Below are positions 1-9,288 of a stretch of 64,000 nucleotides of DNA, one piece after another. The notes beneath the pieces were generated by a model, which was not told the DNA's origin, did no database searches, and saw only the letters and a program-made list of their open reading frames with translations. The stretch spans positions 1-64,000 of the forward strand of contig NZ_JPOC01000009.1 in the NCBI RefSeq assembly GCF_000738775.1, in the 5' to 3' direction. Origin of the DNA: Prescottella defluvii. Lineage in GTDB: Bacteria; Actinomycetota; Actinomycetes; Mycobacteriales; Mycobacteriaceae. Positions within the stretch are counted from its first letter, which is position 1; every line of letters starts with the position of its first letter. Position numbers and translations under genes: made by a program.

Positions 1-246
1 GGAACCGCGGGTGGCCTTGCGGCGGGCGCGGGCCTCCTTCGCGGTGAGCGGTGCGGGTGCGACGGGCCCGCGACGGCGGGCCTCGGCCTCGCGGCGCTTG
101 GGCGTCGGGCGGCCCTTGCCGGGGGTCGCGGACCCGGTGGTGTCGATCGCCTCCGCGGTCGTTGCGGTCGCCTCGGTGATCTCTCCGGCGGCCGCACCAT
201 CGCGTTTGTCGGAATTGTCAGAGTCGCCTCGGCGTAGCAGCTTCAC
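1..246 (-). CDS. DUF3043 family protein, N-terminal 82 codons (partial)
   Basis: A minus-strand reading frame begins with GTG at 246 and stays open to the window edge. The N-terminus starts VKLLRRG, then an Ala/Thr-rich stretch, then a basic segment (GKGRPTPKRREAEARRRGP, about residues 44-61). That basic segment is typical of the cytoplasmic N-terminus of actinobacterial DUF3043 membrane proteins; the membrane segments would lie beyond the window. The same family (Rv2206) sits divergently next to glycerate kinase in M. tuberculosis, which supports the call. The molecular function of the family is unknown. Confidence 0.75.
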   Translation of the reverse strand, partial: MKLLRRGDSDNSDKRDGAAAGEITEATATTAEAIDTTGSATPGKGRPTPKRREAEARRRGPVAPAPLTAKEARARRKATRGS

Positions 247-353
247 ACATCCAGGCTATGGGATAACTGCCGCGCTGGCGAAACCGACCACCCGTGAACC
301 GCCAGGACCAGGCCTGAAATGCCGAGGTCGGGGGAGCGCCATACACTCCGCTG

Positions 354-1462
354 ATGCGTGTGCTGATCGCCCCCGACTCGTTCGGCGAAACCCTCACTGC
401 GGTACGGGCCGCCGATGGTCGACCGCGCGGCCCGACGACGTCGTCGTCCTCGCACCGCAGTCGGACGGCGGCCCCGGATTCGTGGACGTGATCTCCACCA
501 CCGTCGGCGAAGTCAGGTCCGTGCGGGTCGAGGGGCCGCTGGGTCGACCGGTCGAGGCGCGTTGGGTCCTTGCAGAGACCCCGGAGACCCCGGCGGCCCC
601 GGAGGCACCGGGAGTCACCGCGTACGTCGAGTCGGCGCAGGCCGTCGGCCTGGGACTGCTCGACGGCCCGCCCTCTCCGCGCAGCGCCCTCGACGCACAC
701 AGCCGGGGCGTCGGGCAGCTGATCGGGGCCGCGCTCGACGCGGGTGCCGCGAGGATCGTCGTGGGCCTCGGCGGATCCTGCTGCACCGACGGCGGCCGCG
801 GGATGATCGCCGCCCTCGGTGGCCTGGACCGGGCGCGCCGGCGGCTCACGGCGATCGACCTGGTCGCGGCCACCGACGTCGAGAACCCGCTGCTCGGTGA
901 GCACGGAGCCGCGCGGATCTTCGGTCCGCAGAAGGGTGCCGACGCGGATGCGATCGAGGAACTCGAGCGCCGCAACACCGCCTGGGCGGCGGAGTTGGCG
1001 GCGTTCGTCGACGGTCCCGTCGCCGACCTGACGGGCGCGGGTGCGGCCGGCGGCCTGGGCGCCGCGCTGCTCGCACTCGGGGCGCGCCGCGAACCGGGCG
1101 CGTCGATCGTCGCTCAGTGCACCGGGCAGGCGCGGCAACTGGCGTCGGCGGACCTGGTGCTCACCGGGGAAGGCAGATTCGACCACCAGTCGCTGCGCGG
1201 CAAGCTCGTCACCGCGCTCGCCGACGCCGCCAACCGGGCCGGGGTGCCGACCGTCGTGATCGCCGGCCAGGTGACGGTGGACCGGGACACCGTCCGGGGC
1301 GCCGGGATCGCCGCTGCGTTCTCGGTCACCGAGTTCGCGGGATCCGTCGAACGCGCCATGCGTGAGGCCGGTCCCCTGATCGAGTCGCTGACGTCGTCCG
1401 TTGCGGGCGGGTGGCGGGAGGCGTCGGGCTTCACTCATATCGGCCCGATACATGAGGAATAG
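354..1462 (+). pseudogene. Glycerate kinase, apparently frameshifted near the N-terminus
   Basis: The natural start is ATG at 354, giving MRVLIAPDSFGETLTAV, the usual N-terminus of actinobacterial glycerate kinases (ATP-dependent phosphorylation of glycerate). That frame holds only to about codon 21 and reaches a stop after 45 codons. The rest of the enzyme (from WSTARPDD and VVLAPQSDGGPGF through the GLGGSCCTDGGRGM and VLTGEGRFDHQSLRGK motifs to the stop at 1462) is in another frame. Comparison with the family by eye suggests a deletion near 414-416 that removed about five residues and shifted the frame. This frame is also open upstream to about position 11, but that part is antisense to DUF3043 and is not protein-like. 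The lesion could be real decay or a sequencing error. Synteny matches Rv2205c. Confidence 0.7.
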
Positions 1463-1521
1463 AGGGCCGCAGAGTACCGTTGAAGCGATCACGGGTTTGG
1501 CACGAGCGACAGGGAGAGCCC

Positions 1522-1872
1522 ATGACTGTGCAGAACGAGACCGCCACCCACGGCGTCAAGATGACCGAGGCTGCATCCGCCAAGGCGAAGGCACTGCTCG
1601 ATCAGGAGGGGCGCGACGACCTCGCGCTGCGCATCGCCGTGCAGCCGGGTGGCTGTGCGGGACTGCGCTACCAGCTGTTCTTCGACGATCGGAACCTCGA
1701 CGGTGACCTGATCGTCGATTTCGGCGGCGTCAACCTCGCTGTCGACCGGATGAGCGCACCGTACGTCGAGGGCGCTTCGATCGACTTCGTCGACACCATC
1801 GAGAAGCAGGGCTTCACGATCGACAACCCCCAGGCCACGGGGTCGTGCGCCTGCGGCGACTCCTTCAACTGA
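1522..1872 (+). CDS. erpA: HesB/IscA-type iron-sulfur cluster carrier (ErpA-like)
   Basis: This 116-residue A-type carrier would receive Fe-S clusters and pass them to apo-enzymes in the cytoplasm. The three conserved cluster-binding cysteines are visible: Cys45 in PGGCAG, and Cys109 and Cys111 in the C-terminal SCACGDSF motif. The ATG at 1522 is preceded by a purine-rich ribosome site (AGGGAGAG, 1511-1518), so a longer in-frame start at 1480 is unlikely. The gene corresponds in order to Rv2204c, between glycerate kinase and adenosine kinase. Nearby consumers of Fe-S clusters include the Rieske protein QcrA. Confidence 0.92.
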   Translation: MTVQNETATHGVKMTEAASAKAKALLDQEGRDDLALRIAVQPGGCAGLRYQLFFDDRNLDGDLIVDFGGVNLAVDRMSAPYVEGASIDFVDTIEKQGFTIDNPQATGSCACGDSFN

Positions 1873-1902
1873 GTCCCGTACAACCTTCACGACGCATTCT
1901 GA

Positions 1903-2973
<1,071 letters not shown>

Positions 2974-2988
2974 GGCGCCGGACACGAA

Positions 2989-3024
2989 TCCGCCCGGGTT
3001 CCTCGAGAGAGGAACCCGGGCGGA
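2989..3024. terminator. Bidirectional hairpin terminator between adoK and asnB
   Basis: A perfect 16-bp inverted repeat (2989-3004 with 3009-3024) with a GAGA loop lies between two convergent genes. It has no long T tract, as is usual for hairpin terminators in GC-rich actinobacteria. It could serve both transcripts. Confidence 0.75.
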
Positions 3025-3046
3025 GTGCGTTCCGGGTGGCGAGCCG

Positions 3047-4972
3047 CTACAGGTTGACCGGGTACACCGGCTCCTGGATCTGCGGCACGATGCGCTTCTC
3101 GACGAAGATGCCGTGCCACACCATGAAGCACAGGACCGTCCACAGCCGGCGGCTGTGGTCGGACGCTCCCGCGCGGTGCTCGTTCAGCATCCGGGTGACC
3201 GCGGCCTTGTCGAAGATGTGGTCGGTGCCCGACTCGGCGATCTGCTGGTGTGCCCAGTCGAACAGTTCGGTGCCGGCGAGCCAGTGCCGCAGCGGCACCG
3301 GGAAGCCCAGCTTCGCGCGGTGCAGCACGTGCGGCGGGACGATGCCCTCGAGCGCCTGGCGCAGCGCGTACTTCGTCGTCGTCTTCGTGATCTTCTGATC
3401 CAGCGGGACCCGCGACGCGACGTCGAACACCTCGGGGTCGAGGAACGGCACGCGCAGTTCGAGCGAGTTCGCCATCGTCATCTTGTCGGCCTTGACCAGG
3501 ATGTCGCCGCGCAGCCACGTGAACAGGTCGAGATGCTGCATGCGCGCCACCGGATCCCAGTCGCGGGACTGCGCGTAGATGGGCGCCGTCACGTCCTGGT
3601 GCGTCCACTCCGGGCGGAAGTCGCGCAGCACAGCCCGCAGCTGGGCGTCGCTGAAGCTGCGGGCGTTGCCGTAGTAGCGCTCCTCCAGCGTCATCGAGCC
3701 CCGGTGCAGCAGGCTCTTGCCGCGGGTGCCCTCCGGAATCCGCTCGGACAGCTTGCCCGCCGCCCGCCGCAACGCCCCGGGGAGCATCTCGAACGGCTTG
3801 AGCGACAGCGGCTCGCGGTAGATGGTGTAGCCGCCGAACAGCTCGTCCGCGCCCTCACCGGAGAGCACCACCTTGACGTGCTTGCGGGCCTCCTTCGCGA
3901 CGAACCACAGCGGCACCAGGGCCGGGTCGGCGACCGGATCGTCCAGATACCAGATGATCTCGGGGATCGCCGCCGCGAACTCGGCGGGGGAGACCACCTT
4001 GACCACGTGCCGGGCGCCGATCGCGGCCGCGGACTCCGCCGCGACGTCGACCTCGGAGTAGCCCTCCCGCTCGAAGCCGGTGGTGAAGGTGATCAGGTTC
4101 GGGTTGTGCCGCATCGCGAGCGCGGCGATGGCCGTGGAGTCGATGCCGCCGGACAGGAACGAGCCGACGGTGACGTCGGCGCGCATGTGCTTGGCGACCG
4201 AATCCTCGAGCGCCTCCGCGATCTCGCGGTAGCGGGACGCTTCGCTGCCGGCCGCGAACGGCACGGCCGGGAACTTCGGGGTGAAGTAGCGGGTCACCTC
4301 GGGTGCCTCGCCCGGGGTCAGCCGGGCATAGCAGCCGGATTCGAGCCGACGGATCTGCGCGTGCAGCGTCTCCGGCTCGGGAACGTACTGCAGCACCGTG
4401 TAGTGCTCGATCGCCCGCGGATCCAGGTCGGTGTCGATACCGATGACGTCCGCCAGTTCGAGCAGGCTCTTCTTCTCGCTGCCGAATGCGGTGCCGCCCG
4501 TCCCGGTGGCGATGAACAGCGGCTTGATGCCGAACGGGTCGCGGGCGACGAACAGCTCGCGGGTCTCGGTGTCCCACACCGCGAACGCGAACATGCCCCG
4601 CAGCCGGCGGACGGCGTCGGCGCCCCAGTAGTGGAAAGCCGCGGCGATGGCTTCACTGTCGCCCTCGGTGAGGAACCGGGCGTCGTGGTCCTTCGCGAGC
4701 TCCGCCCGAATCTCCAGGTAGTTGTAGATCTCGCCGTTGAACGTCAACGCGTAGCGTTCCGGACTTTCCGGAGGCCCCCACCGCAGCGGCTGGTGCGAGT
4801 GCTCGATGTCGATGATCGACAGCCGGTTGAAGCCGAAGACCAGGTCGTCGTCGTGCCAGGTGCCGTGTTCGTCGGGCCCGCGATGACGTAGACAGTGCAT
4901 GGCCGCATCGACGCGCGCGACGGCGTCGTCGCTGGTGCCGTCGGTGGTGAGTAGTCCGAGCAGTCCGCACAC
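3047..4972 (-). CDS. asnB: Asparagine synthetase (glutamine-hydrolysing)
   Basis: This 641-residue enzyme makes asparagine from aspartate, ATP and glutamine. It begins MCGLLGLL, so Cys2 becomes the N-terminal nucleophile of the class II glutaminase domain after Met removal; RHRGPDEHG and FNGEIYNY are glutaminase motifs. The ATP-pyrophosphatase loop SGGIDS is at 274-279, followed by the synthetase domain with LSGEGADELFGGY. Length and motifs match Rv2201. It is convergent with adoK and divergent from ctaC. In M. tuberculosis, corynebacteria and relatives this family is linked to envelope phenotypes (LtsA); whether that holds here is inference. Confidence 0.93.
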   Translation of the reverse strand: MCGLLGLLTTDGTSDDAVARVDAAMHCLRHRGPDEHGTWHDDDLVFGFNRLSIIDIEHSHQPLRWGPPESPERYALTFNGEIYNYLEIRAELAKDHDARFLTEGDSEAIAAAFHYWGADAVRRLRGMFAFAVWDTETRELFVARDPFGIKPLFIATGTGGTAFGSEKKSLLELADVIGIDTDLDPRAIEHYTVLQYVPEPETLHAQIRRLESGCYARLTPGEAPEVTRYFTPKFPAVPFAAGSEASRYREIAEALEDSVAKHMRADVTVGSFLSGGIDSTAIAALAMRHNPNLITFTTGFEREGYSEVDVAAESAAAIGARHVVKVVSPAEFAAAIPEIIWYLDDPVADPALVPLWFVAKEARKHVKVVLSGEGADELFGGYTIYREPLSLKPFEMLPGALRRAAGKLSERIPEGTRGKSLLHRGSMTLEERYYGNARSFSDAQLRAVLRDFRPEWTHQDVTAPIYAQSRDWDPVARMQHLDLFTWLRGDILVKADKMTMANSLELRVPFLDPEVFDVASRVPLDQKITKTTTKYALRQALEGIVPPHVLHRAKLGFPVPLRHWLAGTELFDWAHQQIAESGTDHIFDKAAVTRMLNEHRAGASDHSRRLWTVLCFMVWHGIFVEKRIVPQIQEPVYPVNL

Positions 4973-5273
4973 GGCGTCCAGTACCTCGCTTCAGAGTCGA
5001 TTGTCGGTGAGGAGTCGGCCTTCCGGGGACGGTCCGAATTCCCCAGGGAAGTATGCCGCAGTTCCCGTGCCCGGATCGTGCCCGGACTGTTCGTGGGTCC
5101 TCGAGACTCAGCTGAATCCCAGGTCGGGCGCGTAAGGTGGAGTGCCATTGGTCCTGACTGCAACACGGGTGCCGACCCGACAGTGGAGGATCGGCGCCTT
5201 TGGTCTACGCTGCGTAGTAATTGGGCCTTCCCATCGGGAAGTGCCCTAGTGGAATTGCGGCGATCAGGAAGGC
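4973..5273. other. Divergent promoter region of asnB and ctaC
   Basis: About 300 bases separate two divergent genes, so promoters for both must lie here or just inside. I see no coding sequence, no long inverted repeat and no clear -35/-10 pair. The only recognisable element is an AGGAAG ribosome site ahead of ctaC. Confidence 0.4.
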
Positions 5274-6335
5274 GTGAACGTGGCGCAAGGTCGGATCCTT
5301 CGGCGAGCCGGGCTGGCAGCATCTTTGGGCATAGCTGCCATGCTGCTGTCGGGTTGTTCAATCGACAATCCGGTGCTCCGCTTCGGGTGGCCATCGGGAA
5401 TTACCCCGCAGGCCGAGCGTATGCGCGAATTGTGGACGTGGTCGGTCGTCGCCGCCCTCGTCATGGGTGTCATCGTGTGGGGTCTCACCTTCTGGGTGGT
5501 CATCTTCCACCGTAAGAAGAAGGACTCTCCCGAGTTCCCCCGTCAGACGGCATACAACGTGCCGTTGGAGCTGTTCTACACGGCAGTTCCGTTCGTGATC
5601 ATCGCTGTGCTCTTCTACTTCACCGTGGTCGTGCAGAACTACGTCACGGAGAAGAAGGACAACCCGAACGTCGTGGTCGATGTGACCGCGTACCAGTGGA
5701 ACTGGAAGTTCGGTTACCGCACGATCGATCTCGGTGACGGCACGGCGAAGTACGAGGGCATCGACGAGGAAGCCACCGCTGCTGCGCTGGCCGCCTCGAA
5801 GCCCGAGGGCCTCGACGAGGAGGGCCGCGAGAAGACCGGCCCGATCCACGGTAAGAACACTCAGGACCTCTCTTACCTGGCCTACGACAAGATCGAGACC
5901 GTCGGCACCAGCAACGAGGTTCCGATCCTCGTCCTGCCGACCGGCAAGCGCATCGAGTTCGTGCTCGCATCGTCTGACGTCATCCACTCGTTCTGGGTTC
6001 CGGAGTTCCTGTTCAAGCGTGACGTGAACCCGAACCCGAAGGAGAACAACTCGGACAACGTCTTCCAGATCAGTGAGATCGAGAAGGAAGGCGCGTTCGT
6101 GGGCCGCTGCGCCGAGATGTGCGGCACCTTCCACGCGATGATGAACTTCGAGGTCCGCGCGGTATCGCCGGACAAGTTCGAGGACTACATCGAGGCTCGG
6201 AAGTCTGTGGAGGAAGGCGGCAAGGGTCTGAGCACCGCCGAGGCGCTGGCCTCGATCGGCGAGTCGCCCACCGCGACGTCGACGGCACCGTTCGACACCG
6301 ACCGCACGGTGCGTGAAGCATCGACCGGCAACTGA
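5274..6335 (+). CDS. ctaC: Cytochrome c oxidase subunit II
   Basis: CtaC is the CuA-bearing subunit of the aa3 oxidase and receives electrons from the cytochrome cc subunit QcrC of the bc1-aa3 supercomplex. The 353-residue product starts with a lipoprotein signal peptide (lipobox LLSGC, lipidated Cys28). Two membrane helices follow, the second containing [15 protein letters not shown]. The CuA site is visible as His238 (DVIHSFW) and Cys279, Glu281, Cys283, His287 and Met290 ([14 protein letters not shown]). An Asp/Glu/Lys-rich insert around residues 155-200 is typical of actinobacterial CtaC. The GTG start at 5274 has AGGAAG upstream; GTG at 5280 is an alternative. ctaF follows after 42 bases. 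Confidence 0.95.
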   Translation: MNVAQGRILRRAGLAASLGIAAMLLSGCSIDNPVLRFGWPSGITPQAERMRELWTWSVVAALVMGVIVWGLTFWVVIFHRKKKDSPEFPRQTAYNVPLELFYTAVPFVIIAVLFYFTVVVQNYVTEKKDNPNVVVDVTAYQWNWKFGYRTIDLGDGTAKYEGIDEEATAAALAASKPEGLDEEGREKTGPIHGKNTQDLSYLAYDKIETVGTSNEVPILVLPTGKRIEFVLASSDVIHSFWVPEFLFKRDVNPNPKENNSDNVFQISEIEKEGAFVGRCAEMCGTFHAMMNFEVRAVSPDKFEDYIEARKSVEEGGKGLSTAEALASIGESPTATSTAPFDTDRTVREASTGN

Positions 6336-6377
6336 CCCGCGAATCCCGAGAATCTCTGACCAAGGACAAGAACTGAT

Positions 6378-6794
6378 ATGAAGATCGAAGCCAAGCTCTT
6401 CGAGATCCTGACGGTGTTCTTCATTCTCGTCGCGATCGTCTACGGTGTCTTCACCGCGATGTCGCGGACCGGAATCGAGTGGGCCGGCCTGACCGCAATC
6501 GTTCTCTCGGCCGGACTGAGCCTGATCGTCGGCACGTACTTCCGGTTCGTCGCCCGTCGTTTGGACACCCGTCCCGAGGACTACGAGGAGGCGGAGATCT
6601 CCGACGGCTCCGGCGATCTGGGCTTCTTCAGCCCCGGTAGCTTCTGGCCCATCCTGCTGGCCGGTGCCGCAGCCATCGCCGCGCTCTCCCTGGCCTTCTT
6701 CCAGGCTTGGATGATCGTCATCGCCGTGGTCCTCGTGATCACCGCTTCGGCCGGCCTGGTCTTCGAGTACCACCTCGGACCCGAGAAGCACTAG
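6378..6794 (+). CDS. ctaF: Cytochrome c oxidase subunit IV (actinobacterial CtaF)
   Basis: This 138-residue membrane protein begins [11 protein letters not shown] and has four predicted hydrophobic segments: [51 protein letters not shown] and [18 protein letters not shown]. That is the layout of the actinobacteria-specific small oxidase subunit CtaF (Rv2199c). It lies 42 bases after ctaC, presumably on the same transcript, and is followed by a strong hairpin terminator. CtaF structurally supports the aa3 oxidase in the bc1-aa3 supercomplex. Confidence 0.92.
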   Translation: MKIEAKLFEILTVFFILVAIVYGVFTAMSRTGIEWAGLTAIVLSAGLSLIVGTYFRFVARRLDTRPEDYEEAEISDGSGDLGFFSPGSFWPILLAGAAAIAALSLAFFQAWMIVIAVVLVITASAGLVFEYHLGPEKH

Positions 6795-6813
6795 CTCTCA
6801 CCTCAGAACGACG

Positions 6814-6852
6814 CTGAAGGCGCCGAACCCGAAAGGGTTTCGGCGCCTTCAG
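6814..6852 (+). terminator. Hairpin terminator after ctaC-ctaF
   Basis: A 14-bp stem (6814-6827 with 6839-6852) encloses a nested CCC-GAAA-GGG hairpin and lies 20 bases after the ctaF stop. A short T-rich stretch (GTCGTTTCC) follows. Confidence 0.75.
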
Positions 6853-6964
6853 TCGTTTCCGGGCGAAGCGTACGGCGTCGGGTCGTTGCGGCGCACCGGC
6901 CCGACGCCGGCGCGTACGCTGACATGCCACAGGGTCGGGAGTCCCACGCGCTGGAGGTCATGCC

Positions 6965-7519
6965 ATGCGCCGCATAACACTTGTTCGTTCGATCGTTCCC
7001 GCCGCACTGGCCGTGGTGTCCCTGGCGCTGTCCCTCGGCTCGGCCGCCGGGGCGCAGCCGAACTCGCCGCCCCCGCAGACGACGTTGTTCCAGGTTCCGG
7101 CGACGTTCGTGTCGGCATGCAGCACGGTCGGGTTCCGGTGCTGGGTGCCGAACCAGATAGCCGCCGTCACGCCGTCGGCGGCGACGGGAGAGCCGGGTGT
7201 GGTGACCTTTTCGGCCGTGCCGTCCGCAACGGTCGCGACCGCCACCCTCCTCGACTGCATCGACGTGGCGATCTCCTGGCGGAACCTGACCACCGGCGCG
7301 GTCGGCGAGGCAGTGCTCGATGCGCTGCCGTACAGCGACTTCAGTCGACGACGTCCCGCGCCCGACGAGTGGTGCCGGTACGCGCCGGCCACCGCGGTCA
7401 CCGGCAGCGGCACCGTCGTCGCGGTCGCCGACGTCTCCCGCTCCGTCCTCCCGGGCGAGTCCAGCCTCTGGCCGCAGGTGCCGATTCAGGCGGGGTTCGG
7501 GGCCTTCCCGGTTCCCTGA
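6965..7519 (+). CDS. Secreted protein of unknown function, four cysteines
   Basis: The 184-residue product starts MRRITLVRSIVPAALAVVSL and has a classic Sec signal peptide with a likely cleavage at AGA-Q near residue 30. The mature part is Pro/Ala/Val-rich and has four cysteines (SAC, FRC, LLDC, EWC), which could form two disulfides outside the membrane. I recognise no domain. ATG at 6965 has GGAGG at 6953-6957; an ATG at 6960 reads into a stop within five codons. The gene takes the place of mmpS3 in the M. tuberculosis order. It is transcribed alone, between the ctaF terminator and a convergent carotenoid oxygenase gene. Confidence 0.6.
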   Translation: MRRITLVRSIVPAALAVVSLALSLGSAAGAQPNSPPPQTTLFQVPATFVSACSTVGFRCWVPNQIAAVTPSAATGEPGVVTFSAVPSATVATATLLDCIDVAISWRNLTTGAVGEAVLDALPYSDFSRRRPAPDEWCRYAPATAVTGSGTVVAVADVSRSVLPGESSLWPQVPIQAGFGAFPVP

Positions 7520-7653
7520 GCACGCCCGGTGGCGACTCCGACGGCGCACCTGTCTGGATGGACCCGCACCGCGACCGAGTGATCTGCGCGATCGGGGAGC
7601 TGTGCACCACTGTGTCGACCGAGCCTGACTCCCACCGGTGGCGGGGCGGGCTG

Positions 7654-9105
7654 TCAGAGGGCCGATGCGGTGTCCGGTATCCAGTTCCCGTGGAAGCCGG
7701 CGGGCACCCGTTGCGGCAGCGCGATCGACGCCTGATCCTCGAGCGTCCGGGCGTCGAGGATTCGCAGCTCCGTCGACTTCAACCCGAGATCCGACACCAG
7801 TCCCATCACTACGCCGTGGCCCTCCGGGGCGTCCGGAGCCTCCGGGTGGAACACGAACTCGCCCACCGCGGATCGGGGACCGAAGTCGCGCATGGCCTGG
7901 ACACCACGGGTGCGATCGGACCGGATGAGCCGGTGTTCGCCGGACAGGTCGTCGGAGCCGACGACGAGCCAGCAATCGTGATGGAGTGAGGTCGTGAAGC
8001 GCTCGTCGAACCGCGGAAACTCCACGTGCTCGTCGCCGAGCCGGGTCCGACGGACCCGGTTGCTGACCCGCGGCTCGAGATGCCAGCGCTCCAGTCGTGG
8101 ATGCCCCTCGGATGGTCCGGTGCGGTCGGCGTCGAACACCCGCTCGTGCACGACGAGATCCACGACCACCTTTCCGTCGTCACTGGTGGCGTTGACCGGA
8201 TGAAAGACGTAGCACGGCTCGACTTCCAGCCACAGCGGTGTCGGATCACCGCGGCGGGGGACAAGCCCGACGCGGGGCGGATAACGGCTGTCCCAGCGGT
8301 ACGGAAAGCTCCCGGCGCGGGTGGGAGGCAGACGGTTCAGGACGGGGCCCGGCACGCGGACGCGTCCGATCGTGGCACTGAGCGCGAGCGCGGCGAAGGG
8401 GCGGAGCGGTCGCGCGACGTTCGCGGTGACGGCGCTGCGGACGTCGAACGTGACCGGCAGATCGTAGATCACCACGTAGTCGCGGGTCAGTGAGAACGCG
8501 TGCATCATCGGGCTGCCGCCGACCCGGATCGGGACCTTCCTGCGAAGTCGGCCGTCCGGTCCGACGACGGTGTAGAGAACGGTGTCGCCTCGGCCGAAGT
8601 GGTACGAGACTGCGTGGAGCTCGCCGGTTTCCGGTTCCTCGATCGGATGCGCGGTGTAGCCGCCACGCACCGTGCCGTCGAAATCGCACACGTCGACCGT
8701 GTCCAGATCGTAGGAGAGTTCGGCGCATGCGACGCCGGCTTCGACCAGCGCGAGTGTGCGGCCCGCGAAGCCGATGACGTTGGTGTTCGCGGACGGTCCG
8801 TGCAGCGGTGAGCGGCCCTGCTCCGGGGGAGCGGATCGGTGCAGTGCCTTCGACGTGACCTCCGAGTCGACCCACCTGTTGCGGTACCACAGCGCGCGTC
8901 CACCGCTCAGCCGGATTCCGTGCACCATGCCGTCGCCGGTGAACCAGTTGTACTCGTCCGGACGCACGTCCGCGATCGGGTTGGGGCCGTTGCGCAGATA
9001 GCGGCCGTCGAGCCATTCCGGAATCGCGCCCTGCACCGGCAGGTCGAACTCGGTGACCTCGGCACGCACCGGGGCATACCGTTCGTCGACATAGCTCGCC
9101 ACCAT
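7654..9105 (-). CDS. Carotenoid cleavage oxygenase (RPE65/lignostilbene dioxygenase family)
   Basis: This roughly 483-residue protein has the seven-bladed propeller family layout. The four iron-ligating histidines are in TAHP, MMHAF, the FHPVNA motif, and the C-terminal FHGNW. The early signature YLRNGPNP and the FTGDGMVHG motif also fit. Such enzymes cleave double bonds of carotenoids, apocarotenoids or stilbenes with O2. I chose ATG at 9105 (MVASYVDERYAPV) because the family homology begins there; a start at 9177 would add 24 unusual residues. The substrate cannot be told, but carotenoid synthesis genes lie about 28 kb away in this window. Confidence 0.85.
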   Translation of the reverse strand: MVASYVDERYAPVRAEVTEFDLPVQGAIPEWLDGRYLRNGPNPIADVRPDEYNWFTGDGMVHGIRLSGGRALWYRNRWVDSEVTSKALHRSAPPEQGRSPLHGPSANTNVIGFAGRTLALVEAGVACAELSYDLDTVDVCDFDGTVRGGYTAHPIEEPETGELHAVSYHFGRGDTVLYTVVGPDGRLRRKVPIRVGGSPMMHAFSLTRDYVVIYDLPVTFDVRSAVTANVARPLRPFAALALSATIGRVRVPGPVLNRLPPTRAGSFPYRWDSRYPPRVGLVPRRGDPTPLWLEVEPCYVFHPVNATSDDGKVVVDLVVHERVFDADRTGPSEGHPRLERWHLEPRVSNRVRRTRLGDEHVEFPRFDERFTTSLHHDCWLVVGSDDLSGEHRLIRSDRTRGVQAMRDFGPRSAVGEFVFHPEAPDAPEGHGVVMGLVSDLGLKSTELRILDARTLEDQASIALPQRVPAGFHGNWIPDTASAL

Positions 9106-9233
9106 CGGACCCCCGGAACCTCGTCGTTGTCCAGGACAGTAGAGGTCCGCCGGGCAGCTTCGGGCACTTTCCGTCATCCTCGACCCGGCAGTCCAGCCAG
9201 GCGGCCGACCCGACCGCGTGCCCGGACGCCAAC

Positions 9234-9273
9234 GAGGAAGGCCCCGAACCGATATCGGTTCGGGGCCTTCCTC
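9234..9273. terminator. Perfect 40-base palindrome, terminator of the qcr operon
   Basis: The two 20-base halves (9234-9253 and 9254-9273) are exact inverted complements centred on GAT|ATC. It lies 15 bases past the qcrB stop, between that operon and the upstream end of the carotenoid oxygenase gene. This is best read as a terminator. A dyad operator for the upstream end of the oxygenase gene is possible but less likely. Confidence 0.7.
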
Positions 9274-9288
9274 GTCAGTCTCGGCGAA

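Noticed and set aside
11-353. Upstream extension of the glycerate kinase frame
   Set aside because: It is antisense to the conserved N-terminus of the DUF3043 protein and shows no kinase sequence. The conserved glycerate kinase N-terminus starts at 354 in another frame.
3113-4891. Plus-strand open frame of about 592 residues antisense to asnB
   Set aside because: asnB has all catalytic motifs on the other strand; the mirror frame has no family features.
9234-9273. 40-base perfect palindrome as a possible transposon end or attachment site
   Set aside because: No second copy, transposase, integrase or target duplication is seen. Its place just after qcrB fits a terminator.
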